A DNA stretch of 64,000 bases from NCBI RefSeq assembly GCF_002811925.1, contig NZ_NPDS01000003.1:124001-188000 (forward strand). Reading direction: 5' to 3'. The translations under genes were made by a program, and so were the position numbers. The DNA is from Leptospira barantonii (GTDB lineage Bacteria > Spirochaetota > Leptospiria > Leptospirales > Leptospiraceae). The notes under the pieces were generated by a model. The model worked only from the letters and a program-made list of their open reading frames with translations. It was not told the origin of the DNA and ran no database searches. The stretch's first letter is position 1, and each line of letters begins with the position of its first letter. This document shows, one piece after another, positions 48,142 through 64,000 of this stretch.

Positions 48142-50217
48142 ATGAGTATTCGAGTTCGTATATCGCTTTATTTGTCGGTGGTTTTGTTTATCGGATTCAG
48201 CATCCTTGCCGCGATTAATTCCGTCACTTCGTATCAAAATCTTAAATCCGAAGTGGAAAGTAATTCCGCGATCACTTCCGAACGTTGGTCCTTGGAAGTG
48301 AAGGACATTCTCGACTCCGCGATGTTTTATGCGAGAGGCTTTCGTTCTCCCTTGATTTTTACTTCCCCTTCCCGAGAACTGTTGATCGTTTCTATGAAGG
48401 AAGTCATCGAAAGAAACCCCACCTTCTTCGCTCTTTGGCTTGTCTACGAACCGAATCTCTATGACGGAAAAGACGCCCAATATCGAAACGCTTCCGCGCA
48501 CGACTCAACCGGGAGATTCGTTCCGTATATCTTTCAATCCGGCGAAAAAGGCAAGGCGCTCATTGAACCTTCCATCAACTACGATAAGACAGACGGAAGC
48601 GGAGACTACTATCAGATTCCGAAAAAGAACAACACCTACTTCGTATCCGAACCGTATCTGTATAAAGCGGGCAACCAAGAAGTGATGATGCTTTCGATCG
48701 TCGCACCGATCAGCAAGGACGGGTTCTTTCGCGGAGCCTGTGGGATCGACTTAAGAATCGAAGAACTTCAAAAAAAATTCGGAGAAGAAAAACCGTTTCG
48801 CGGTCAGGGTTTTATGACTTTGATTTCTCCAAGCGGATTATATGGAGTCAACGGGAAAGATCCTTCTTTGATCGGAAAGAAAATTCCGGACAAAGCCGAA
48901 CTGGATAATTTTTTAAAATTCGCACACGAAGGAAAGAATTTCACATACAACTCGGAAGGACATACGCACTACTACTTTCCGTTTCACGTAGGAAAGGACA
49001 AACGATATTGGGTGATGCAGGTCAGCGTTCCCGATTCCATTTATCAAAGCGAAGTCTTGAGCATTCTTTTCAAAAGTTATATTTCGGCGATTTTGATTTT
49101 AATTTCGGTCTTAATTTGTTTGAGTTTTATATTCCAAAAATTGATTACTACCGGACTTCTCAAAGCGATCGGTTTCTCCGAAGAAATCGCAAAGGGAAAT
49201 CTCGTCGTGGAGAAAACGTATCATCGCTCCGATGAAATCGGAACCCTTCTTCATTCGATGAATCAGATGCGGGAGAATCTCCTCAAGGTCGTTCGTGAAA
49301 TCGGAGGTTCTGCTCACACTCTCAAAGGAACTTCGGAGAAGATGGCGGATTCTTCGAGAAGTTTTTCCGATGTCGCGCAAACACAAGCGTCCGCCGCGGA
49401 AGAATCTTCGGCTGCCGTCGAAGAACTCGCGGCTTCCGCACAAAACGTCGGAAAGTCCATGGAGAAAGCGGTTTCCAGTATGAAAGAAATCGACGGAAAC
49501 GTAGATCGACTCAAGGAACAAATTGCGAACATCAATCGTGAAATGCAGGATCTAGTTCAACTCGCCGCAGAATCCAAAGAACAAGGTGTGACCGGAGAAA
49601 GCGCAATGATCGCTTCGACAAGCGCCATGGCCGCGATCGGTGACAGCGCGTCTCGGATTACGGAAATTCTTTCCATCATCACCGAAATTTCAGAGAAGAC
49701 AAACTTGCTCGCATTGAACGCCGCGATCGAAGCCGCAAGAGCCGGTGAAGCCGGAAAAGGATTTGCGGTGGTTGCAGAAGAAATCGGAAAACTCGCGTCT
49801 CAAACTTCTACGAGCGTTCAGGAAATCGGAGCTCTTGTAAACTCCACAAACAACGCCGTATTAAACGGAAATACGAAAGTGTCAGAAGCGTCTAATGTTC
49901 TTAAAAAACTCAGAGAACAAGTCGAAGAATTCGATCGTTATGCGAAGAACGTTCTTACCTCGGTCAAAACTCAGGAAGAAAACACGAAAGAAATTTCCCA
50001 GAGCGCAAACGAACTTATGACTTTCAGTTTACAAATCGAAGAAGCCGTTCTCGAACAAAAACGTGCAACCGATGAAATCACAAAAACGATCGTGAGCATT
50101 TCCGACGGAACCCAGGAAATCGCCGCGGGTGCGGACGATCTCACGTCATTCTCGGGAAACATGCACGGACAAGCCGAGAACCTCGGTCAATTGGTAGGCA
50201 AGTTTAAGACCAACTAA
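48142..50217 (+). CDS. Methyl-accepting chemotaxis protein with Cache sensor (copy 2)
   Basis: 691 residues, same length and domain order as the preceding receptor. The Cache sensor has diverged (for example [29 protein letters not shown]), so it probably detects another ligand; from the second membrane helix onward the two proteins are nearly identical. The sharp change of identity indicates tandem duplication followed by homogenisation of the cytoplasmic part or fast sensor evolution. Ribosome site GGAAAGG before the ATG. Confidence 0.96.
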   Translation: MSIRVRISLYLSVVLFIGFSILAAINSVTSYQNLKSEVESNSAITSERWSLEVKDILDSAMFYARGFRSPLIFTSPSRELLIVSMKEVIERNPTFFALWLVYEPNLYDGKDAQYRNASAHDSTGRFVPYIFQSGEKGKALIEPSINYDKTDGSGDYYQIPKKNNTYFVSEPYLYKAGNQEVMMLSIVAPISKDGFFRGACGIDLRIEELQKKFGEEKPFRGQGFMTLISPSGLYGVNGKDPSLIGKKIPDKAELDNFLKFAHEGKNFTYNSEGHTHYYFPFHVGKDKRYWVMQVSVPDSIYQSEVLSILFKSYISAILILISVLICLSFIFQKLITTGLLKAIGFSEEIAKGNLVVEKTYHRSDEIGTLLHSMNQMRENLLKVVREIGGSAHTLKGTSEKMADSSRSFSDVAQTQASAAEESSAAVEELAASAQNVGKSMEKAVSSMKEIDGNVDRLKEQIANINREMQDLVQLAAESKEQGVTGESAMIASTSAMAAIGDSASRITEILSIITEISEKTNLLALNAAIEAARAGEAGKGFAVVAEEIGKLASQTSTSVQEIGALVNSTNNAVLNGNTKVSEASNVLKKLREQVEEFDRYAKNVLTSVKTQEENTKEISQSANELMTFSLQIEEAVLEQKRATDEITKTIVSISDGTQEIAAGADDLTSFSGNMHGQAENLGQLVGKFKTN
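49125..50217 (+). repeat. 1.1-kb direct repeat, copy 2
   Basis: Partner of 46866-47958. Mostly synonymous differences; the final 60 codons are almost unchanged. Confidence 0.9.
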
Positions 50218-50295
50218 ATCCTGAAAAACGGTTGAACCAAGGGATCTTGCTTAGGATCTTACAGATCAAAGGCAATTTAACCCTTGGAGCCGTGC

Positions 50296-51346
<1,051 letters not shown>

Positions 51347-51382
51347 GAGTTCCGAAAGTCAGACCGATACTAAATTCAAGCC

Positions 51383-52901
<1,519 letters not shown>

Positions 52902-52927
<26 letters not shown>

Positions 52928-54554
52928 GATTTACGCGTTTGTCCAAGCTCGAACCGGATCGACCCGACTTCCGGGTAAGGTCTTAAAGGAATTCCCGCCC
53001 GATTCCGGCAAAACCCTCATCGATAGAATTCAGGAAAGAATTCGAACCGTCCTACCCGAACAACAAATCGTTTATCTTATACCGGAAGAAGACGAAGAAC
53101 TGCGTTCCTTTTTGGAAAAAAGAAAGTATCATTGGTTTGCCGGAAATCTTTTGGACGTACGAAAGAGATATTTGGACGCCTCCGAATTTTACAAAGCGGA
53201 ATCGATCCTGCGTCTTACCGGGGACAATCCGTTTTACGACACTCTTCATTTGGATCAACTTTTACAGACGTTTATCTTTTCGAAATCGGATCTTGCCTAC
53301 GTAACCGGACTTCCCTTGGGAATGGGCGGGGAAATTTTTACCCGCGAAGCTTTACAATGGGCGCCTAACGTTCTTGAGGAAAGACATAAAGAACACGTAA
53401 GTCTTCATATCAAGGAGAATCCGGATCGATTCGGAATTCTTAAAATATCCTCCTTACTTACCGAAAAAGAAAAGGAGATTCTTCCCAAGCTCCGTTTGAC
53501 CGTGGACGAACCGAAAGATTTCGAGACCACATCCGCAATCTTCCAATCTCTGAACAAAACGAATCCGTTTTTCGGCGCGAAGGAATGTATCGAACTCTAC
53601 GAAAAAGATCCGAACATTTTTTCGGGAAATCAAGACGTGGAACAGATCCGTTTTCAAACTCCGCAATCCGGTACGGAAAAAAAATCCAGGATCGGTTTTA
53701 TGGTCGGAAATCCGAAAGAATTCGGAAGCGGTCATTTCGAACGATCCAGAATTCTATTCGCACTTTTGTCGTCGTCTTCGAAAGAAACGATCTGGTTCCG
53801 CGATTTTCCAAACGACGGAGAAATCGACCTATTGATCGTCGATTCCAGGGACATTCCGGTTCCCGAATATTCAAAAACCAAGGTTCTCCTTTTGGATCAT
53901 TTCGGACCGGAAAGAAAAAAATACGGACACTACGATCTGCTTCCTCATCCGGAAAACCGGAACGAATTTTCTTTGGACCAAATTTTGATCGCACCGGCTC
54001 TTGGAAACGTGGAACGAAAGACCGATCCGTATATTCTATGTTATGCGGGAAATATCGGCTTCGACTTCACGAAAGAATTGGATTCTTTTCTTTCGAGTTT
54101 GATCGCGCGCGAGGAGCAAGAGGACCGTGACCGCAAAGCCCGGGAACGTCTTGGACCGACGCATATCATTCGAGTGGGCGGAGTTCCGACCAACGAGAAT
54201 TCGATCCGATTTGTTCCTCGTGTTTCCCGCTTCGAGTTCCAAAATCTTTTGGCTTGCTCGTCGGGCTTTGTAGGTTACTTCGGTCAATCCCTCTTCGAGG
54301 CCGTCTTCTTGAACAAAAAGGTCTGCACGTTTTCAATCGGGCCGGTTCATTCTTCCCTTTCTTCTCTCTGCGAAAATGAATATGGAATCCCATTTGCCGG
54401 AGAATTGGGTTCAAACGATTTCGGAAAAATTTCGAGCCATGATGAGGACGACTTACGTAAATCGTCGGGCTTGCGGTCCGCTTCGTCGGTCGTTGGCGGA
54501 AACGGATATTCTCTTTTGCTCCGGAAAATAGAGGAGTTCCTACATTTTCCCTAA
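52902..54554 (+). CDS. SpsF-like cytidylyltransferase fused to a PseG-like domain
   Basis: 550 residues. Residues 8-255 are SpsF/KdsB-like: [26 protein letters not shown], the CMP-sugar synthase pattern. From about 262 a PseG/GT-B-like domain starts: [22 protein letters not shown], whose GxGHxxR matches the PseG motif, [19 protein letters not shown], and the UDP-binding-like segment [19 protein letters not shown]. This combination fits activation and processing of a nonulosonic-acid-like sugar, for surface or flagellar glycans. The 26-base overlap with the radical SAM gene implies a pathway pair. The gene ends in a GAGTTCC repeat. Confidence 0.82.
52919..52939. other. Perfect inverted repeat across the gene overlap
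   Basis: AACGCGTAA-GAT-TTACGCGTT: 9-base arms with a 3-base loop, spanning the stop codon of the radical SAM gene and the early codons of the fusion gene. May affect coupling, or be chance. Confidence 0.4.
54532..54548. repeat. GAGTTCC repeat at the 3' end of the fusion gene
   Basis: AGGAGTTCCTACATTTT codes for the last residues (EFLHF) of the protein, so a repeat copy has been absorbed into the coding end. Confidence 0.55.
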
Positions 54555-54596
54555 AAATTTTTGATTGACCGGGCCGAGCCAGGTCCCAGAAAATAG

Positions 54597-54613
54597 ACCG
54601 ACCGTCGGTCGGT
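54597..54613. promoter_or_regulatory. TetR-type operator
   Basis: ACCGACCG-T-CGGTCGGT, 8-base perfect arms, nine bases before the TetR start codon. Probably autoregulatory. Confidence 0.8.
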
Positions 54614-54622
54614 TTCCTGAAT

Positions 54623-55414
54623 ATGGAAAAACAAAATCTAAACAAACAAAAGGGAAAGGAGCGTAAAGAGGACATCCTCGGTTGCGCGAAAAACTTTTTC
54701 TTTACCAAGGGCTACGAAAGCACCTCGATCCACGACATCATCGACGAACTCGGAATCGCCAAAGGGACGTTTTACCATCACTTCAACTCAAAAGAAGAAT
54801 TGCTGATGGAGCTGATCAAAACGCTTTCCGACGAACTTACTCGGAATCTTCTCGAATCGGTAGCGGCGCGAAAACCGAAAAACACATTAGATAAATTGAA
54901 ACTGATTCACGAACTTCATTTCGATTGGGTTCAACAAAATCCGGAAATGATATTCTTCTTTTTAAAGGCGATTTATCTCCCCGAAAACCTGATCCTCAAA
55001 TCGAATCTGGAAAAGGAAATGATCAAAAGGGACATCGCTTTTCTTTCCGATCTGATTCGGGAAGGACAACAGGACGGATCATTCTCGAATCAGATGCCTC
55101 CCGTATTTTTAGCGGAAATGATCGTGGCGATGGGCAACGTTCAAAACGAAAAGTTCGCGCTTTACATGTTGGGATTGAACGATACCGATCCGGATCTGAT
55201 TTTCGAAAACGAAAAAAATTCACACGACCTATTCTCATCCATACTCGGGATCAAAGTGCCGATCGAATTTCCGTTTCCAAAAGAGGAAATGATCGCCGCC
55301 GCGGAAAACCTTCGGAAGTTTTCCCGAGAATTTGAAAAACAACAATCGAATAAAAACAACGCGAAACGGAATCCTCTAAAGTCTTCAAACTCTAAAGGAG
55401 GAAAGGCAAAATAG
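54623..55414 (+). CDS. TetR-family regulator with basic C-terminal tail
   Basis: 263 residues, longer than most TetR proteins. HTH: KEDILGCAKNFFFTKGYESTSIHDIIDELGIAKGTFYHHFNSKEELL in the standard order. The ligand domain is followed by a Lys/Asn/Gln/Ser-rich tail (last 30 residues), disordered and basic. Operator palindrome directly upstream. No obvious target next to it: the flanking genes are the sugar fusion gene upstream and a DUF1801 gene 76 bases downstream. Confidence 0.92.
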   Translation: MEKQNLNKQKGKERKEDILGCAKNFFFTKGYESTSIHDIIDELGIAKGTFYHHFNSKEELLMELIKTLSDELTRNLLESVAARKPKNTLDKLKLIHELHFDWVQQNPEMIFFFLKAIYLPENLILKSNLEKEMIKRDIAFLSDLIREGQQDGSFSNQMPPVFLAEMIVAMGNVQNEKFALYMLGLNDTDPDLIFENEKNSHDLFSSILGIKVPIEFPFPKEEMIAAAENLRKFSREFEKQQSNKNNAKRNPLKSSNSKGGKAK

Positions 55415-55490
55415 AAATTCATTTTGGAATTTATTTTTTGACCGATTTGTTATGTGTTTTTTTTCATTCATTCCCGTTCCCACCTTCGTT

Positions 55491-55925
55491 ATGTCGTCCG
55501 GAATCTCGCGTTATATAGATTCTCAGATTGAAATCAAAAAGGAAAGAATGCTTTCGATCCGTGCGTGGATCATAGAATGTTTTCCCGAAATTCTGGAATC
55601 GATGGACCAGAAAATTCCCACGTATCATCTGAACGAAAACTGGATCGCGTTCGGCGCCCACAAGAATTCGATCTCGATTCATATCTGCAAATCGGTTCCG
55701 TTGACCGAAATAAGAAAGAAATTTCCAAGCCTTATCGATTCCAAATTCCGTTTTACGATTCGAGACGAAGACCCGATTCCTTGGAAGGAAATTCAAAGTT
55801 CGATCCGATCCGTTCTAAAATCTAAAACGAAGTCCTTAAACGGAAAGGGAAGAATGCCGATTCAAAGAAATTCTCCCTCTAAAAAAAGCGCTTTGAGACA
55901 AAATACTCGTTCGTTTAAAAACTAG
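55491..55925 (+). CDS. DUF1801 protein with Lys/Ser-rich tail
   Basis: 144 residues from the ATG at 55491 (a longer frame has a hydrophobic head with no ribosome site). Pattern of DUF1801/YdhG: ISRYIDSQIEIKKERMLSIRAWI, MDQKIPTYHLNENWIAFGAHKNSISIHIC, FRFTIRDEDPIPWKEIQSSI. Distinct from the member at 21521. The last 25 residues are basic low complexity. Function unknown. Confidence 0.7.
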   Translation: MSSGISRYIDSQIEIKKERMLSIRAWIIECFPEILESMDQKIPTYHLNENWIAFGAHKNSISIHICKSVPLTEIRKKFPSLIDSKFRFTIRDEDPIPWKEIQSSIRSVLKSKTKSLNGKGRMPIQRNSPSKKSALRQNTRSFKN

Positions 55926-56016
55926 GCCGAGGGTCAATTTTTCGCCGGCGAATGACGGTTCCGTTTGAATCCTCTTGACCCCGGGAAAAAGTAGGAAAAC
56001 CTGCTTTTTAACGGCC

Positions 56017-59935
<3,919 letters not shown>

Positions 59936-59937
59936 CC

Positions 59938-60784
<847 letters not shown>

Positions 60785-60839
60785 GTCCGCTCGTATTTAT
60801 ACGTTCGGAACCAATCAAATTCAATTATAAGCAAAGATT

Positions 60840-61943
60840 ATGGAAGTAAAGTCAGCAAAAGAACTTAAAAGAGTCTCCAAAGAATTACAGGAGAATTTTC
60901 TCAATCGTTGGAAACTTTTAAACCTCGAACAAGACAAGGATCGTCTTAAGTCCCTCAACGAAAAGGCGGAAGATCCCGACCTCTGGAACAATCCGGAGGA
61001 AGCGAGAATCGTAAGTCAGAAAAAGAACGAACTGGAAAAAAAACTCACACCTTGGTTTACGATCCAACAAGATATATTAGATTTTCCTGATTTAGTCGAT
61101 CTGACCTTGGATGAAAAGGGCGAGAACGGAGTCGGCGAACTTTCCGCGGAATACAACAGACTTCAGGAAAAGTTCGAAGAGCTTGAACTTCTCGGAGCGC
61201 TCAAAAATCCGGAGGATTTAAAACCGGCGTTTTTGAACATCCATCCGGGAGCGGGTGGAACCGAAAGTCAGGACTGGGCTGAAATGCTTCTCAGAATGTA
61301 TATGCGTTATTTCGAGAAGAAAGGATATCAGTATTCTCTAATAGACATCCAAGCGGGAGACGGAGCTGGAATCAAGAACGCCACCTTACACGTGATAGGC
61401 GATTTTGCTTTCGGTTTTATGAAAGGGGAGAATGGGGTTCACAGACTCGTTCGTATTTCTCCGTTCGACGCTAACAAAAGAAGACATACATCCTTCGTAT
61501 CGGTTCACGTAAGTCCGGAAATCGACGACGATATCGATATCAAAATCGAGGACAAGGATCTTCGCGTGGATGTCTATCGCTCCTCGGGCGCGGGTGGTCA
61601 GCACGTAAACACTACCGACTCGGCGGTTCGGATCACACACCTTCCAACCGGAATCGTTGTGGCTTGTCAGAATGAAAGATCTCAGATCAAAAACAGGGAC
61701 ACGGCTTTTAAGATGTTAAAAGCGAGACTCTATGAGATGGAACAGGAAAAAGCAAAGGAAGAATTGGAAAAGAAATCCGGAGAGAAAAAGGACATCTCTT
61801 GGGGTTCTCAGATCCGAAGTTACGTTTTCCATCCGTACAATCTCGTCAAAGATCATAGAACCGATCACGAAACCGGAAACGTCGCGGCGGTGATGGACGG
61901 AGAAATCGAACCGTTCATTCTCGCTTATCTGAAAACTTTATAA
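60840..61943 (+). CDS. prfB: Peptide chain release factor 2
   Basis: 367 residues. Recognises UGA and UAA: stop-codon reading motif SPF (207-209) and catalytic GGQ (252-254, with [16 protein letters not shown]). The N-terminal domain is uninterrupted: where many bacteria have an in-frame UGA and programmed frameshift near codon 25, the reading continues as [16 protein letters not shown], so this gene lacks the autoregulatory frameshift. Confidence 0.97.
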   Translation: MEVKSAKELKRVSKELQENFLNRWKLLNLEQDKDRLKSLNEKAEDPDLWNNPEEARIVSQKKNELEKKLTPWFTIQQDILDFPDLVDLTLDEKGENGVGELSAEYNRLQEKFEELELLGALKNPEDLKPAFLNIHPGAGGTESQDWAEMLLRMYMRYFEKKGYQYSLIDIQAGDGAGIKNATLHVIGDFAFGFMKGENGVHRLVRISPFDANKRRHTSFVSVHVSPEIDDDIDIKIEDKDLRVDVYRSSGAGGQHVNTTDSAVRITHLPTGIVVACQNERSQIKNRDTAFKMLKARLYEMEQEKAKEELEKKSGEKKDISWGSQIRSYVFHPYNLVKDHRTDHETGNVAAVMDGEIEPFILAYLKTL

Positions 61944-62001
61944 AAATCGGACCGAATTTCGAATCGATTCGAGTTTGTTTGAAACATTAAAAAAACAGAA
62001 T

Positions 62002-62508
<507 letters not shown>

Positions 62509-62562
62509 ACTTCGACAACAACCCGATTCTACTTTAAAAATGAATTATATTCAAAATTTATC

Positions 62563-62946
62563 ATGACTCTCGAAAGAACCTTGTTATGGATCGGATTGGG
62601 AGGCGCGCTGGGAAGTGTGTTTCGTTATCTTTTGCAATACGGGTTCGGAAACGTTCTCGGCTTGGCGCTTCCATGGGGAACTTTGACCGCAAATCTGTTC
62701 GGTTCTTTTTTGATCGGAATCATCTACGCGATTTTCGATCGTTTTCCAATTTTGGACCCTCAGTGGAAATTCTTTTTAGCCTCGGGTTTTTGCGGAGGTT
62801 TTACCACCTTTTCCACATTCTCTTACGAAACCTTACAGATGTTTAAGTCGGGACATTACGGATTATTTTTCGGTTATATCGGACTCAGCGTGATCGGCGG
62901 TATCGCGTTGGCGCTCGTAGGCGTTTGGACGGTGAGAAGTTTTTAG
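62563..62946 (+). CDS. crcB: Fluoride ion channel
   Basis: 127 residues, four helices, CrcB/Fluc family; exports fluoride as a dual-topology dimer. Motifs GGALGSVFRY, N44 in TANLFGSFL, and GFCGGFTTFSTFSYE with the Na+-site TTFST (81-85). No fluoride riboswitch is recognisable in the 54-base upstream spacer. Confidence 0.95.
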   Translation: MTLERTLLWIGLGGALGSVFRYLLQYGFGNVLGLALPWGTLTANLFGSFLIGIIYAIFDRFPILDPQWKFFLASGFCGGFTTFSTFSYETLQMFKSGHYGLFFGYIGLSVIGGIALALVGVWTVRSF

Positions 62947-62982
62947 AAGGAATGGAGTTCCGACAAAGTCCGCAGTGAAACG

Positions 62983-63025
62983 AAAAAGCCCCCACCCGAG
63001 TTAGGGTGGCGGTGGTGGGCTTGTG
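62983..63025 (+). terminator. Hairpin terminator after crcB
   Basis: Inner stem CCACCC/GGGTGG and outer AAGCCC/GGGCTT with a 7-nt bulge. The T tract is poor. Confidence 0.6.
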
Positions 63026-63177
63026 GGCAATTCCGAACAAATTCTCCATATCAGAAAATCACAATCTTTACAACTCAAATTCCCTCCCCTATTCGTCGGA
63101 ACTCCGACAAAAGCTCTCTCGAAAACATTCCATTCTCCTTATATTCGATTCTTCCCTCTTCACTTACGGTGGTTCGC

Positions 63178-64000
63178 CTACTGCGCGGGATAACCGCCGT
63201 AAGTCATCTTGCCGACCAGATAGACGGGGCTTTTTTTCTCGGTAAGAATTCTCTGATTCAAATCGGTCTGCAGACTTGTAAGAAAATCATCCGTATAAGA
63301 GGTTCCGTTTCCATCCACAATCAAAACGTAATGTATTTTTTCTGAATCTTCTCCCGCATCCGGGTCGTTCCAGGAAACAAAAAGCGAACCGGAATCGGCG
63401 ACGCGATTCGGATCGGCGATCAAGATCGATTCGTTCGAAACGTTTTGAATCGTAGAAGACAAGGTTTTGTTGTAAATCTTGGAATCGGAAACGACGACCA
63501 GATTCGAACTCGAAAAATGAGAAGGAATAAAAATCTCCGTGGGCGCGTCCGAACTTCTTCCTTTCCAAATCAAAATCGCAAAACGTCTATCGCCGAAGGA
63601 AACGGTTCCTCCGATTTTCGGTCGAATCCCACCCCAAGCATACACGTTGTTCCAGGAATCGGCGCCTAACGTATTGTAATAAAAGCTGAGAATTCTTCCC
63701 TGAGATCTTCTCGGATATGCTCGCTGAATCGCCTTCGAGTCGACGTTCCAAGTCGTTCCGTAGTTTCCGATCACCGAAAAATTCTCGTCGTTCCAAGCGT
63801 CCTTCTTCGTGATCAGCTTGGAAGTGTTGCCATTCATATATTCGAAATGATTGTCATAGTAATAATCCCAATGCCATTGTGTCCCCGAAACCAGCAGAGA
63901 ATAAAAGTCAGCATAACGCGTCTTAGTCGTTTGTTCGACGTCGGAAATCTCCATCGCCTGATAAACGGCCGAGATCATCCTAGGCGTATCCTTGGCCCCG
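63178..64000 (-). CDS. GH5-like glycoside hydrolase, C-terminal part (cut by window edge)
   Basis: The frame stays open to the window edge at 64000 with no stop before the first Met at 63978, so the gene begins outside. The visible 270 or so residues resemble the C-terminal part of GH5 endoglycoceramidase-like enzymes: WHWDYYYDNHF, NYGTTWNVDSKAIQRAYPRR followed by SQGRILSFYYN. Then a beta-sandwich-like stretch with VVVSDSKIYN and SWNDPDAG. Secretion cannot be judged. The family assignment is moderate only. Confidence 0.5.
   Translation of the reverse strand, partial: GAKDTPRMISAVYQAMEISDVEQTTKTRYADFYSLLVSGTQWHWDYYYDNHFEYMNGNTSKLITKKDAWNDENFSVIGNYGTTWNVDSKAIQRAYPRRSQGRILSFYYNTLGADSWNNVYAWGGIRPKIGGTVSFGDRRFAILIWKGRSSDAPTEIFIPSHFSSSNLVVVSDSKIYNKTLSSTIQNVSNESILIADPNRVADSGSLFVSWNDPDAGEDSEKIHYVLIVDGNGTSYTDDFLTSLQTDLNQRILTEKKSPVYLVGKMTYGGYPAQ

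Noticed and set aside
45883..50217. Assembly duplication of one chemoreceptor
   Set aside because: The sensor domains and spacers differ clearly, so there are two real genes.

Overview
The window looks like chromosome of a Leptospira species of the pathogen-related lineage. The signs are a DUF1554 leptospiral lipoprotein, a spiro-SPASM radical SAM protein, lipoproteins with loose spirochaetal lipoboxes, a stand-alone transketolase N-terminal subunit, and short hairpin repeats built on the core GTAGGAACTC. GC content judged by eye is in the low to mid 40s. Species cannot be assigned from this alone. No rRNA, CRISPR array, insertion sequence or prophage was seen. About 63 protein genes and two tRNA genes (Thr-TGT and Tyr-GTA) are supported.

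Layout. 1-3.3 kb: SirB1-like protein, transketolase N-terminal half, a small membrane protein, the tRNA pair and a repeat-rich spacer. 3.3-9.3 kb: a minus-strand operon of glutathione peroxidase, ChaN-like protein, class A penicillin-binding protein with a zinc ribbon, and an exported protein. 9.4-18.8 kb: a LysR-linked oxidoreductase, hypotheticals, an EamA exporter, LpxD, and leuC-leuD with a divergent LysR gene. 18.9-30.1 kb: lipid and stress functions (epoxide hydrolase, TetR-controlled thioesterase, fatty acid desaturase, RRM protein, lipase with a basic tail, lipoprotein MsrB, TetR-controlled hotdog protein plus thiolase). 30.2-37.7 kb: DUF1554 lipoprotein, biotin ligase, type III pantothenate kinase, hydrolases, rhodanese, RuvC and YebC. 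37.9-45.5 kb: TonB-dependent receptor, DUF4442 protein, sodium:solute symporter, aspartate kinase and twin small membrane proteins. 45.9-51.3 kb: two tandem chemoreceptors and a SurA-like protein. 51.4-54.6 kb: spiro-SPASM radical SAM gene overlapping an SpsF-PseG-like fusion gene. 54.6-64 kb: TetR regulator, DUF1801 protein, ValS, PurD, a hypothetical, release factor 2, a membrane protein with an (ET)n tail, a fluoride channel and the C-terminal part of a GH5-like protein.

Regulation is unusually readable. Three TetR genes and two LysR genes each have a clean inverted repeat in the adjacent spacer. The most interesting points for follow-up are the radical SAM/SpsF-PseG pair, an AT-rich gene flanked by two copies of a neighbour's terminator, the recurrent GTAGGAACTC hairpins (two inside or at the end of coding genes), and twin TetR operators in front of a thioesterase. 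I did not find a clearly new defence or mobile system; most of the window is housekeeping and lipid or envelope metabolism.
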